From positions 82,404,905-82,468,904 of the forward strand of contig JAPFBE010000002.1 in the NCBI GenBank assembly GCA_034336665.1: 64,000 bases of DNA, given 5' to 3'. Position 1 is the stretch's first letter. Each line of letters begins with the position of its first letter. A model generated the notes under the pieces. That model had not been told where the DNA came from and searched no databases. It saw only the letters and a list, made by a program, of their open reading frames with translations. Source of the stretch: Luscinia megarhynchos (Eukaryota > Chordata > Aves > Passeriformes > Turdidae). Shown one piece after another: positions 39,187 through 52,371 of this stretch. A program made the position numbers and the translations under genes.

Positions 39187-39312
39187 GAGCCTGCCTGGCT
39201 CTGGCCAGCAGCCCCTGTCCCTTGTTTGCTGAGCCTGCCTGGCTCTGGCCAGCAGCCCCTGTCCCTTGTTTGCTGAGCCTGCCTGGCTCTGGCCAGCAGC
39301 CCCTGTCCCTTG
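39187..39312. repeat. 44-bp minisatellite, about 2.9 copies
   Basis: Copies start at 39187, 39231 and 39275 with the unit gagcctgcctggctctggcc followed by agcagcccctgtcccttg and tttgct. They are identical until the third copy diverges at about 39312. It sits in a GC-rich block (about 39160-39700) that stands out from the intron. Because 44 is not a multiple of 3, the same peptide-like phrase appears in all three minus-strand frames, which creates long spurious open frames. Confidence 0.93.
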
Positions 39313-39734
39313 GCTGCTCCCTGGGACAGGCTGTGCCCAGGGCTGGCTCTGACCAGAGCAGCCAGGGCAGCTCCTGCTGCCATCTCCTGAAAAAGCCCCT
39401 CGTGTTGGTTGGATATGGGGGTACAGGAAAGGGTTGAGGGGTGTTTTGTAGAGCTGCCACTGCACACCTGCTCCTGCTGCTCTATTTGATGGGTGTTCCC
39501 CAGGGGCCCTGTCTGGTGGCCACAGGTGGCTGATGCTACAGGACAGTCACAAGCATCTTTAGATAGCTGGGTCACACAAGCGTTGCTGGCTGTGGTGAGC
39601 AGGCCTGTGGCCACATGGCAGGCCCTGGATGAGGGGTGTGCATGGTGCTGTGTCTGCTGTGACACAACGTGATGGCCTGTTGGGTTGGTGGGGGTGAGGT
39701 CACACCATGGGGAAATACATTGCATGTCTTCAGA

Positions 39735-39936
39735 TCCTTCACAGTGAGGATGGTGAGACACCAGAACAGGTTGCCCAGAGAAGCTGTGGGAGCTCCATCC
39801 CTGGAAATGTTCAAGGCAAGGTTAGATGGGGCTCTGAGCAAGCCAAGTGGAGGGTGTCCCTGCCCCTCCTGCAGGAGGTTGTAGCCTGATGGTGTTTAAG
39901 GTCCCTCCCAACCCAAACTGTTCTGTTTCCATGCAT
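39735..39936 (+). mobile_element. CR1 LINE fragment (3' end)
   Basis: It reads cagtgaggatggtgagacac, caggttgcccagagaagctg, and gtttaaggtccctcccaacc, then caaactgttctgtttccatg. This is the standard CR1 3' end in plus orientation, 5'-truncated to about 200 bp. The neighbouring GC-rich block just upstream does not look like CR1. Confidence 0.92.
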
Positions 39937-42900
39937 TGGTATATCTTACAGAAAATGTTGGACACCAGCATTGTACATTGATACCAGAGGATTAAAACTT
40001 GCAATTAAAGTGTTTAATGAATTTATAAATTTCTCTGGCTTGTCTCATCATGTTCCTTCTTTCAGATGGTAGGTGCCTGCACAAGGAATCATTATATTGG
40101 TACAATCTGGAACCAAAATACTAATTTCTTGTAGCTGTCCTCTAAGTACAGTTTTCTGGAACTCAGAGGCAGGAGATATTCAGGAGTCAGGGCACTGGTA
40201 CCATGTAGAAACTGGTTTAAGTGTAAAAGTCTCTTAGGTACTTTCTGAAGATATTATATCATTCAATGGGCTGGCTAAGTATCTCTTTACATATCAGGCT
40301 TCAAAAAGCATACCAATAGCAGAAGATAACAATACTTCTGTAGAAAGTTGTATGCTTGTATGGAAATCAGTGTAGAAATTACTATCTGTATCTCTGAAGT
40401 TTTTTGCAACTGTTTTGCAAAGTATAATTTTACTTCAGTGGTTTTCTTTATTCATATTTTATAACTAAATCTATGCCTGAAGTTTTTTCTGAAAGTAGGT
40501 CATCATAACTGTTTTCAGGACTGTGTACCAGACTTGCATGCCTTATAAGGTCAATTCTAAATGTCTTTTCAAATTATATTTATATTGTTTCTTTTTATTT
40601 GTCATAATGCTAAGAAGTTGACACTCAAAATAGATACAGAAATGTATTTTTTTATTCTGGTCTGTAGTCCTTTTCAGGTAGGACCAGTTGTTCTATGGGT
40701 AAAGAGCATGACACAAAAGTAATTTTTCTTAAGGTAGCTTTTATTTAAGACTTCAGTAAATGACAAGATACTGAAGAGTAGAGTAGCAAGATAAATTAGA
40801 ATTTAATTTATTGCTGGTTCCTGTGCCTTTCCAGTGCTCCAAAAATAGCTAAAGGTATACTCTGTATTCCTGAGTCAAGTTTTCAATTCTAGAAGCTAAG
40901 ATTTGATGGATTAGAAGGAGTTTATGTTGTAACATTCAGGTCCTGATTCCAAAGGTTTTCTTCCTTGTGGAAAAGACAGCTTTCTTTAGAGAGGAAAATA
41001 GAATGCAAAATGCAATTCTTAACAATCTTAGCTATTCATGTCTGGAATGAAATTATTTTCCTGCTGGTCAGCCCTGAGGCAACTAATGATCAGACTTCTG
41101 TGGAGATGCAGACCTAATTCTCAGTTGTATTTCATTAATGAGTAAAATCTTTCCTGTCCTCTTATTATGCAATCTTAGGGATCCCTTTCAATTTACATGT
41201 GTTGTCTGGCAGGCAGATACCTGGGTGCCTTCACTTCCCTTACTTAGCTGTCATTTCTCTTTTAGCAAGGTAAATATTTATTCTTTTCTTTAGTTAGCCA
41301 AAACCTATAGCGTTTGTAGGCTGATGATATCCAAGAGCCAAAGAGTTTAACACATGTTTTCAGAATCTGGGGCACTCCATGCATCATATGTACTAAAACA
41401 TCACATATGTATGTTTGATCACAGGGTCCAGCACACTCTGAGACCGAGTCCCGTCATGTCTTTGGGTATGCAATTGCAATAGATGGAATCTATTAAAAGA
41501 GATGAAGGAAAGGAAGTAACAGCACAGCTTGAGAGTGACCAGAGCAGCAATGCCTGCAGGGAGGTGTATCTATGTTTGGATAGAAATCAGCCCTCGTGTA
41601 TCTCTGGAGAGCATTGCTCCAAGGTGCCGTGCTCCAGAGGGTCCTGCACATGTAAACATAGCAGCTGATGCTGCCTGAACTGCACTTGCTTTGTTGCAAC
41701 ACTTTGTTCATGTCACCTAAGAGCTCTGGATAGGACACCATGTGAGGCATGAAGTTATAGGGCTGTAAAAGTGGAATTTTGAGACAGTGTTATGAGATCT
41801 TTTGACATCCTTCATAATTTTGCTGCAGTCAAACTTCACCATATATTACTGAAGTTGTAGTTCTCTGTAGGAAAAGTGCAAACAGCAGTTGATTCTGTGC
41901 CAACAAAATTGATTTTAATTCAGTAGTTTTTACCAAAATGAGGCATTTCCGTTTTAACAAATTCTGGAGAGGTCCAAAGTGAATAGAGTTTAAAATATTT
42001 AGAAATTTTGATATTTCATGGCTACATCTTAGAGAAATGTAAGACAACTAGGTCTCAGAGCAAAAAGTTTGAGCAAGATTTTATTTTATTTGGTTTAAAA
42101 CCGAATTTTGGACTCTATATGGTTTGTAGGGTGTTGAAACTGCAGTCTGAAGTGCTGTCTTTATAAGTAGAACCGTCTCACTTATGTCTGTTAGGATCCA
42201 ATCATGTAGCTCGTAGAACAATTTCAACTTAGGCAATAATTGAGGGGAATCTATTTGTAACACTGGTCTTGGTGTGGCATAGAACTTCACATTTCTCAAT
42301 TCAAAATTTGATTCATATTTAAAAAATAGTCTTCTATTACACATCTAGCCAATGTGGTTCCTATTAGGTAGAGGGTGCTTAATCACTTGAAATCGTATTA
42401 ACTAAAGGAGAAACTACATTGATTGCATTTCATTGTCTAAAGTGAGATAGTATATGGTAATATAAAAGTGTATTTGTTTACATAATAGACATTGTTATTT
42501 TCTATCCCTAGAATTAATTTATGTGGTCAAAGTGGCAACTGAAATTATCATCCATTATTTCTAATTTGGACATGTATTTTAATTTTTTAAAAATCATATA
42601 TATATATTACAGGCAATTTGAAACAAGCCATTTGTTTGGGGGTTTATTTCCTCTTATATTCCAGAGACAGACTGCTAATGTAATAGATTGCTTTAATGTG
42701 TAGTATTACACTTGCATCAATATTCTTGATGTGTAATCTGATTTACTTTCAAAATTAACACATCATACGTTGATAGAAATATAGGATTAGCACTTGACAA
42801 GAGATTAGGGCAAATTTATCTTACTCATTAGTTGAGAATTGTGAACTGAATCCTTTATCAAAGAGAAAACACCATTATAATCGATACATTACCAAAAGCA

Positions 42901-45900
42901 TTAATCAGCTTTTACTAAATAAACTCTAAAAAGTATGCTAATAAAGAAAGATACTCTAATCACAAATTAAAAAGGCTTTAAAATGTCATTAAATTCAGTT
43001 GTTTTCCTCTACATGTAGGAAAAGACTAGAAAAGGAGATATGGCAATACAAAATTTATGCAGCTCTCCTTAACAGATTTTCTGTAGAAGGAGTAAGTGTA
43101 TATTTGAATCTTTACATGTTCACAAAGCTTTTCTGAGAGATGGATGCGGTGAAAACAAACATAGAGCTGAGATGCCAGAAGTGAAATCCAGCCAATGCTA
43201 GCTATGATCTTATAGGAGTCCTCTGGAAGACGTTTCTCATACACAAAGTGTAGGAGACACCTTATGCCATATATGAGGAGAAATTCCACGCAGATGAGAA
43301 GGAAGCCCTGTGGTAAGACTAGGGAGTAAGAATAAAAGGCTTAATTTTAGGAAAAAAGGTGCAGATCATGTACACCAACTGAGCCATACTGCCTCAGTCA
43401 CAAATAACTCATCAAACTTTCCTGTAATATAGTTATCAACTGAGTGAGATGTACACCTGTAAGATTTCCATCTGCCTGTGGTAGAAGTAAAACTAATCTC
43501 CCTGTTGTAGGCATTTATGATATAAAAAATCCTTACCTATCATTTAAAAAAATTATTTTTTGCATTTCTTAAAGTTTCTTATATTACTACTTGAACTCAT
43601 TAATAAGGGGAAAAAAAGGAGAAAGTTCTAAGTGAGGTCAGAACATTTAGCTTGACCTTCCACAAGATTTTTTTCTATCTATAATTAGAGGTAAAAATAG
43701 AGAGAGAAATGTAGGGTGATCTTTCTTGGTAAGAATACTGCTAAACTATTTTTCTTTTTCAGAGTGGAAGAATTCTCATAAGATTCCTGCTAAAAAATAT
43801 ATATACGTCTCATAAAAACCACCAAACTATAAAGCTGTTTTATTTCTGTTTTTGCAGTAAACAAGATTTGGGGAGGGTTGTGTTGTTACATAAGGAAAAA
43901 ATTTAGGCTTTCCTTAAGAAAGTTTCCATTTAAAAACTCCTTTTGGGATTTTGTAATCCCTTGGTTAACATGTGATATAATATATGAGAATTTCTTGTTC
44001 ATTATTCTGTGAAAGAGGGCTCTGATTTCATTCTACTGAAACTTGAGAGTGAAAAGAAGAACTTTATAGGGCAATCTCATACCTTGGCAATGAGTCAGTT
44101 TTCACTTGCCTGAAATGTCTAGGATACTTATCTGTAGTTACAGTTCTGTGTATATATGTAGTTTATACTTCAAGGAAGAAAATTCAGTTGGGTTTTTTTT
44201 CTCAGAGAAATAATAACAACTTTTTTATTCTCAGAGAAATATATTTCTCAGAGAAATAAATTCAAATAATATTTCTAGCTTTGTCAATTTTGTGCATAGC
44301 CACCTCAATGAATACTCTTTGTATGATTTTAGAAGGACAATATTCATCTATCCATTGCTCTGTGAACCATCATCACTAAATAACATTGTGCTGGGAAGGG
44401 AGATTTACTTCACATCTCCAAAGACCAGCAGGAAGAGGGCTGTAGTATTTTGCTGTTGAACAGTTATCAGAGACATGATTTGCACACCAAAAATGAATAA
44501 ATATTACAGTTATATTTACAGATTCATTAAGGCTGCATATTTTTTAAATTTAACTTTTCATAATAATGCAGGATTTCTTTCCTTATACTTAAATGGAAAG
44601 CAATATTCAATGTTTTTTGGCAAGTTGTATCTAAATATTGCATCTATGTCTTTAACACAATCCATGCTATGGAATTCTGTTTCTAAGGATAGAAGTGGAT
44701 TTATGGAATAATTGCCTGAAAGTAAAAAATCCTGAAAGCAGCCTGAAAAGAAAAAGCGGTAATAGAGGCGTGCTGTGGAGACTAATTCAGAACAGCTCTC
44801 TGGCTGGTGTCCAAGTTACAGGACATTGCTGTCAGAAGTTCAGTTTGGCTGCACTGCCCTGTTGCCCATCTCAGCTGGCTGCTCTGTCTGTGCTACAAAC
44901 ACAGCAATCCGTGGTGTCTGTAGGAGAAAACAGGGAGGGAGAAGTCACAGAACTCCTGCTGTTAAATACAAACCCCACGGGATGTACAGCTTGTGGAAAT
45001 CATGCAGGTACTGAGAATACAGCTGTGCTATTGGTATTTCCAGTATTTGTATTTCCACTTTGTGTATAATGAACTGGGCTATGACTCACAGTGCATCTCC
45101 AGGCTCTTTAGACTGGCTTTGTCTTCCACAAAGGAAGTGTGATGATACTTACCACCCAAAACTTACATGGACCACTAACTGTAAACTCTTAACAGAGAAC
45201 TTTACAGAAGAAATTATATAAATAGAGTAACTTAAAATTATATACCATTGATGAATAGACAAGCAACCATTCAATCAGGAGATTGAAACTTTTACTTACA
45301 ATCAAGTTACTCTAACTGTTAGCTACTGTCAAGTCTCTTATCCACGCTTTATTTGTCATACTGGGTCATCCTTTTTCTTTTTTTGGGTGCTAGCAAAAAC
45401 TTCAGTTTGTAAAATAGTGCATCTCATGTATGTGCCAGATGGTGTATGCCAGGTACTCTCCAAGAAACCGGGAAACTTTATTTCCTTCCAGCAAGGGAGG
45501 GCTCTGAACACGGATCTCCAATCACAGATTGGTTAGTTGCGATATGAGACACGTTTGATCTCTGCTTCTCTAGGGAGAATAATAAAATAAAGTAGCAGTC
45601 AAAATTAAATTTCTTGAGTCAGGTTCTGCAGCTGCATTTTTAAAAGCTTGCCAAATTTGTCCCTGAGGCAGAATGTGCAAGACCTGTTTTCTGAATGCTC
45701 ATGATGTAGGATAGGGCCCTGCCATCGCCATGGTGGCAAGTCAGTTGTTTCTCAACTTGTACAAAATCAAAATTAAGAGGAAAATTAGGATAAAAATACT
45801 GAATTTGAGGAATTTATGCACTACTGGGGCTATGATCAGGATTTTCCAGTTTGTTTAGGTTTTTTTTTACTTTGGAATGAGATGACAGATTCCTATGAAT

Positions 45901-48900
45901 TTTAGGAACTTATATCCAACACTAAACTGTTTTTCATTCCTATGTGACTTTGCAGTCTGTAGAGAGAAGTGGGACAAACACAGGGGAGGAAAAGAAAAGA
46001 ACAGAAAAGAGAAATTACATGAGATCAACAGAAGTGAATGGAATACCATAATATAAACCTAAAACTCCTCAATACTCTACTTTCTGTTTTAGCACAAAGA
46101 AAAGGATTTTTCGGAATTATTTTTTCTGTCCTTCTGGATTGTACATTGTGCTTCTTAATTATGCTGTTGGAGAACTCCAGGCTAAAGTTTTAACATTTTT
46201 TAAATTTAAGAAAATAAAACACATCCTTATACTTTACAAATACCAAATGCTTTGGCAATGGATACTAAGGAAATGGAGAGACTTAAGATATCCCAAGTGC
46301 ATCTAAATTAAGTGGAAACATGAGAATCTAGCTCAAGGAGTGCAGTGGTGAACTGTGTATTTTTGATACAGTATTTAAATTCTGGTATTTTACAGCTGAG
46401 GAATTCCTCCGTATTTTTTCTTAAATGTCAATACAGGTTTTGTTATTGCCTTTTGAGTATTGCTTGAACAAAGTGATACAATTTTCTCTAATACTCTTAG
46501 GCATATGCAAGTCCAGTTAAACTCACTTTTTATGCTCAGGAAGCAAAAAATTGTCACTGGAACATTTCATAGAAGGATGAAAACATTTGTTTGCAAACTG
46601 TTTGTAATGCAGTCTGTTTGGAAAAGGTGAATTGCCCCTTAACAAATGAAAAAAAACCCCAAAAAACAACAACACTTTTTCTTTATCACCTAAATAATTT
46701 GTGGATGGTTCTTTGTCTACCTATATAAGAAAAACAGATCCTTTGGGAGATTTTTTTATCAATCTTAATTTTTTTTGGTGAAGTAAGTGAAGCAGAGTTT
46801 CCTTAACAGTGGGAGTGAGGGTTGTCCTTATATATATTTACTTTTAGAAGTTTTTTCTACGCTTGCAAGTGCTTGTGTGAATGACATTAAATTTTTTACT
46901 GTCATGATCATTTCATTACAATATGGAATCTTAAATTATATATGTTTTCTTATACTAATTAAATCTCTGTTCAAAAAGTTACAATCAGATTTTATTCAGT
47001 TTTAGAACTATAGTACTCTAATATTTTGTGTTTGCCCTTGTCTAGTTAGAATTTCGTGTCAGCAAAAATTATTTTTAGCTTAGTCTATGAAATCATGTTG
47101 AAACTTAATTGAAAATATTCACAGTAATAAGTACTGTTCTTGTTGCTATTTGCTGCAGTAAGACCTGTCAAGAACAAATTTGTACTGTGAAGGAAAAATT
47201 ACTTCCCTCTGATTAACTAAATTAATTGTTATCAGCATTACAGATTTTTTGGTAAGGTGGATGTCTTTAATGCTTTTTTAAATTTTAAATTAATGCAATA
47301 TCTTGTATATGACCTGCAGTGTTAAGGCACTGCCAATTTAAATATTTATGTAGAAAAGATAACATAGTAGCACATTAAAAAAAAAAGCTGAGTTCTACAG
47401 AAACTTCCTAGTTTAGATAACTAAAATTTGTAAATTACAGGTTCTAGCAAGACTATATTCTACTTTCTTTCTTCAATACAACATAGAAATATGCTATATT
47501 CATATGATATATGAATGTCAGAAAAATACCATTGAATTTGAAGATCTAGTGAGAAGCATTGCACGCTTCACCAAAGCATTCTCTTCCTTGAACAGGACAA
47601 AGAACTTCTCCCTGCTACCAGGGAGCAATATTTCCTTATTCTGTCACTCTTTCCCAGTGGCTATGTCCTCTTGTTTCACCAGCAGCGCTGACCTCCCTTG
47701 CTGTTCTTGGACACACCTACAGAGCATTTGGTTCATTCCTTGGTCGAGTTTGTAGGGAACTGAAAAATTTCTGCTCCTAATCTCTGTATGCCATGAGTTG
47801 CATTAGTGACTGAAAATTGAGCTCCCATCCAGAGGATGCAAATAAAATTGGTTTGTATTAATTTGCATAACTTGAAGGAAAAAAAAAGAACCAAAACGTT
47901 TAGGCAGACTTTTTCTTGTTTGGCTGCTTTAAAGGCATTCTGATTTTATTTCAGAGGTTGATTTTATTTCTGAGGTTGAATATCATTTATGTGTGTGGGA
48001 AATTAGCTAAGTACAGTGATTAATAATAAGCATATTAGTAGCTCCACTTAAGAACTTAGTAGTTCATTTGAGGAATTCTGACCCTCACGAGAGGGAGGAA
48101 GACATGTGAATCTACCTTTTACATGCAAGCAACCCTGTTTCTCTTCTGCTCTCTTTCTCTGGTAGGACCACTAAGGGACAAGAGCTACTTGAATGTTCTC
48201 CATCTCTGTCACTGCAGTCATTGCTATGCTTTTTGGTTTAACTTCACCACCTAATCAATAGTCAAAGTCATGTCTTCATTGGGAAAAGGACAGAAATGCC
48301 TTAGAAGCTTAGAAAATTAGTTGCAGTTAAGTGTCTTGCACTTTACTTGCAGTTAAGTAATGCACATAAGAGTCAGGCCAGAACTGTTCCCTGTGCCATT
48401 CCATGAGTGGCTGCAGACCACATTGCCACAGGAGTTACCTTTGAAAGCATCACTTCTCAGCAGTGTGCAGGCTAGAGTCTCCTTGTGTTCTGTCACTGCA
48501 CTGCCACAGCCAGGTGCCAGCAGCAGGTACCCATCAGAGGCCAGGCTGCATGCACTTACACAGATCAGTCATTTCAGCAGCTTTCTATGAAGAAGTCTAA
48601 GTGCTCAGTGCTCAGTAGAAGTCATTAACTTGCATGCCTTTTGCTTTCCATTTAAGCAAATGCTTTCATGCAGTGTGTTGGCTGATTATAGGAATTGTTG
48701 AACAGAACCCTACTGGGAAAAGAATTCTTTGCAATTTTGAAATGATTTTTTTTTTCAGATGGTTAAAGCTGGATCCTGAATTTTACAACTGTGTTTGTCT
48801 TTTCTCAGTGGGGAGATGAATCTAAGTATGTGCCAGTTTTGTCCAAGTTGCATATTCCAAGTTCTTTGGGATTAAGGAAGAAAATTTTTGTCATTTGATT

Positions 48901-49695
48901 TGACTTTAGTGTCATCCTATACTCATCTGGGATTTGAAGGTACACAGTATATGTGGAAAGAAACCTGAAGGTCTCCTTCTGGAAAGACCTCTAAAGCTCT
49001 CAATCTTATGATCATTTAAAGTTATAATTGTATGGATAAATAAAATTATCACAGTCTCTGAGTACTTTAAACACAGCTGAAGAAAATTAGTTTTGTGCAG
49101 TCACCCCTAAATGATGGAGGATTTATTTGTCTGCATGCACTATCCATAAGTCCTGGCAATTTTATAATGCCTTGGTTAATTTCATCTCCGTATGAATAAT
49201 AAATAGACCACAAAAAAATTAACTTGAGGAGGATAAGGTAGTTGGCAGAGCAATGTGCTCATAAGTACCTACACATAAATCCTATTGCAGCTTCTCTTTC
49301 CACATTTGTTATTCTGATTTATAGCTCTGTGTTTCCTGATTCTTTGTTTTTACTCTTATGTGTATATATGTCAGTGTGAACAGGATAGAAGTGGCCGAAA
49401 TCACAGTTAGTGATCCCACAGGTAAAACTTGTTAAAATCCTTGAACTTATTTTTCATTTAAATTTTTGGGATATCACCAAGAATTCATTTCCATATGAAA
49501 ATACTTTGTAGGCAGTTAGTTAGCCATTTTCAGATAAAGCTCCTTCCCTTTAGCAGAGTTATCTGTGTTTTCCAGTTCCAACTTCAGCCCATCAATTCCT
49601 GGTTTTTCTCTATCTCTCATCCTGAGTTATGGCATTTCTGTCCAGTGTCTAAACACTAAAGATGTGAACATATTTGGTTGCCTTTTTGTTTTCAG

Positions 49696-49721
49696 CACAG
49701 AGAGTTTGGATCTCACCAAAA
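49696..49721 (+). other. Candidate microexon (26 nt, or 21 nt from 49701)
   Basis: A strong-looking acceptor (tgcctttttgttttcag) is followed after 26 nt by a strong donor (AAAA|gtaagt). A second AG at 49699-49700 would give a 21-nt exon, frame-neutral in the phase left by the upstream exon, adding ESLDLTK. The 26-nt form would break the frame. A TGC just upstream of the tract resembles sites of the neuronal microexon regulator SRRM4. No homology supports it, and such pairs arise by chance in long introns. Confidence 0.25.
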
Positions 49722-50685
49722 GTAAGTATCCTCACATGATATCAGATATTAAAAAAGTGACCTCATAGGAATTTTCTAGATTTTAAGAAAAAAGAAAAAT
49801 AATTTTCTAATTATTTAGAAAAAAATATTTTAAAATATGGAGTAGGAACTTTTCTATTCTGTGAAAACTGGTCTTTAAAACATGGGTCTGAAATCAGTAT
49901 GAATGGAAGTTACTAATCTTGTAGGATAATACTGGCATCAAAGGAAGGTAGTGAGGTACATCTGTGTAGTAAAAGTGCTCAGGTCCAGGATGAAGGTCTC
50001 AGGGTCAGTGGCTGGTAGCAGGGAGCCTGTTGAGAAGACTTTCAGCAAAGATGAGCCACAGCCTGAGAGCAGAAGTGATTGATGAGGATGAACCATAGCA
50101 GGAGACATCAATGTGGACTTTAATGTGAGAGAAAGTCAAGAGGTGAGGGAAGTGGAGTATGGAGAAATTCAGCAATTATATCAGTGAAAGAGGGAGAAGA
50201 AGGCACACACAGGCGGAGACTAAATGGCAGCATGGCTCTGGCTGCACTTTAGTGGGGGAATCAGGAACAAGACAGTCAGAGGAAGACTAGCAGCTGAGAA
50301 AAATTACAGCAAAAGAGAAAACCTTTTGTGAAGGAGAATTGTGTAGGACTGCTTGGAGTGACTAGGGCAATCCTCAGAAAGCAGAGTACATGAGCAACTC
50401 AGACAACAATTCCTTTTCTTTCCCCAGTGTTATGCTTTCTTCCTCCCCATTCCTTGTAAGAGTTAATTAGCTTTCTGCTGTTGTTTGGGCTCAGTAAGTA
50501 TTTATTGTTAATATATCCCCTGTTGGTTTTAATATTAATTATTAAATAATTAAGTAATTGAAATCACTGCTTTGTTTGGGACAGGAAATGAGATTATAGT
50601 TTCACAAAACCATTCTCAACACATTAAAAGAGTAAGACAGCTGTGTTAAATTCTCTTTTTATTTTGATTAAAAGTTATTCTTAAC

Positions 50686-50717
50686 AAGGTCTCTTCCAAC
50701 CTAGTGATTCTGTGATC
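50686..50717 (+). mobile_element. CR1 3' tip fragment
   Basis: aaggtctcttccaacctagt followed by gattctgtgat matches only the last 30 or so bases of CR1. It is a very short remnant. Confidence 0.6.
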
Positions 50718-52329
50718 TGGATTTTTGTATTAGCTTAAGATGCCCTTGAGGCATTTGTTTTGGTTTTTTTATATCACTTTTAGTTTTATAATTAAAAATA
50801 GAAAATGTTTGATTCTTTAAAAAAAATTTAGATTCAGCAGTCTCAAAGCATACCTGATTTAAATGTGTTTGAGTGGTACTCCTGTCATGGATTTGTAATA
50901 AATGCACCTATATACATATTCTCTGTGTACATATTTTAAGATTTTTATTTCTTCCTAACTTCAGTTTTTCTACAAATATTAGAAGCATTGGAAGCTACAT
51001 CTCTTGTTGGAACAGTAATATCACATCTCTTATTCAGCAGCTCTTGTTCAGACCTCCCACATCCATGGAGGTCTCTCACCTCCCTCCCACCTGCCCTCCT
51101 GTGCAAACCCTGACTGGCACAGTCCAACCTGAGCTCGGGCTCCTTGGGTTTCATTAAACCCCTAGGAAGTTAATACCTCTATCTACCACGGAATGTAAAT
51201 GAAAATGTTTCACAGGTTGAAAAGTTAGTAAGAGGAGAAGAACATCCACGTAGGCAGACATGGATCTGTGTGGATCCTTGGACCAGGGGCTGCCCAGGAA
51301 TTACACCCCTGTCTTTTGTGCTGGGCAGCTGCAGTGACCCTGCCTGGCTGCAGCACTGGGCACTGCTGAGTTCTCGGTGCATCAGAACAGGATAACCAAT
51401 ATTGGTGGAATACTTCAGTCCTGAAATGGAGCTTTTCTCACTGTCACAATCGCTTTTCATTCTGGGCTGAGCACAGAATTGCCAGCTGAATGTGTGAGTT
51501 AGCTTGCGTGCAAACTCACAGAGTTTGCAATATCTTTCTGAGGGACGATGCCATGATCTGGGCTATCAGCCAAATGTATGTAAGTGAAGCCAGTAAATTA
51601 ATGTCTTCCTAACTTAAAAATTAATAGTATGTTGTAGAAAGGCTGAGTTATTTTTAAAAATGTGATTTGTGCAACATACAGAAACTAATAGCTTCATGCT
51701 CATAGAATTTTTGCTCTTTTCCTGAATGGGCTTCCTGAGAGTGTACAAGCTGGCTTTGGCATTGGCAGTGGGTAGTTGGATTAAGACACTTCTCTGTTTC
51801 TATTTTCTGGAATTCTCTTGATGAAAAGTAGTATATTTTATATATGTGATAGATATCATTCTAGCTCCACTCCCATCTTCCAAACTGAGACATGATGGGA
51901 AAGTCACCATGTAACAGTGCCTATGCTTATGCTTTCTCTGGAAGCCAAGCAACAGCTTCATTTCTGACTCTTCCATGCAAACTCGTCTGCACCGTGGTAG
52001 TTCTTCAGTTTATTTTGCAATAAATTACCATTAAAAGGGTATGGGATTTTTTTCTTCAGATCTGTCAAGAGACAGCTTCAGGGACCATCTACACATCCCT
52101 CTCCATGTGCAGTTCATGTGCAAAATTTAATACATTTCAGTCATGAGTGAAGAAGGCCATAGAAGTACTCCAGGAAAGAAGAGTGAGGTTTACATGAAGG
52201 CATGGAAATGATTTCTTAATGGTGACTATTACTTCCACCCACTCTTTACCAGATTGAAAACACACCAAAGCTTTGTTTTGCAAAAGCCTAAGCCTTAAGC
52301 AGGAAGAAGATTAATTGAAAAAATGACTG

Positions 52330-52371
52330 AAATTAAGTTAAATTAAATTAATTAAATTAAATTAAATTAAA
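52330..52371. repeat. Imperfect (AAATT)n pentanucleotide repeat
   Basis: About eight units of an AAATT-type repeat with one irregular unit (aattaattaaa). It is low-complexity intron sequence. Confidence 0.85.

Noticed and set aside
39102..39761. A 219-residue open frame on the minus strand, the longest in the window, with repeated LARARQAQQTR-like phrases
   Set aside because: It is produced by the 44-bp minisatellite and GC-rich flank and runs into a CR1 copy. The same phrase occurs in all three frames because the unit length is not a multiple of 3. No recognisable domain.
44695..45069. A 124-residue open frame on the plus strand
   Set aside because: No family resemblance, no convincing flanking splice pair in the required phase, and an overlapping open frame in another register.
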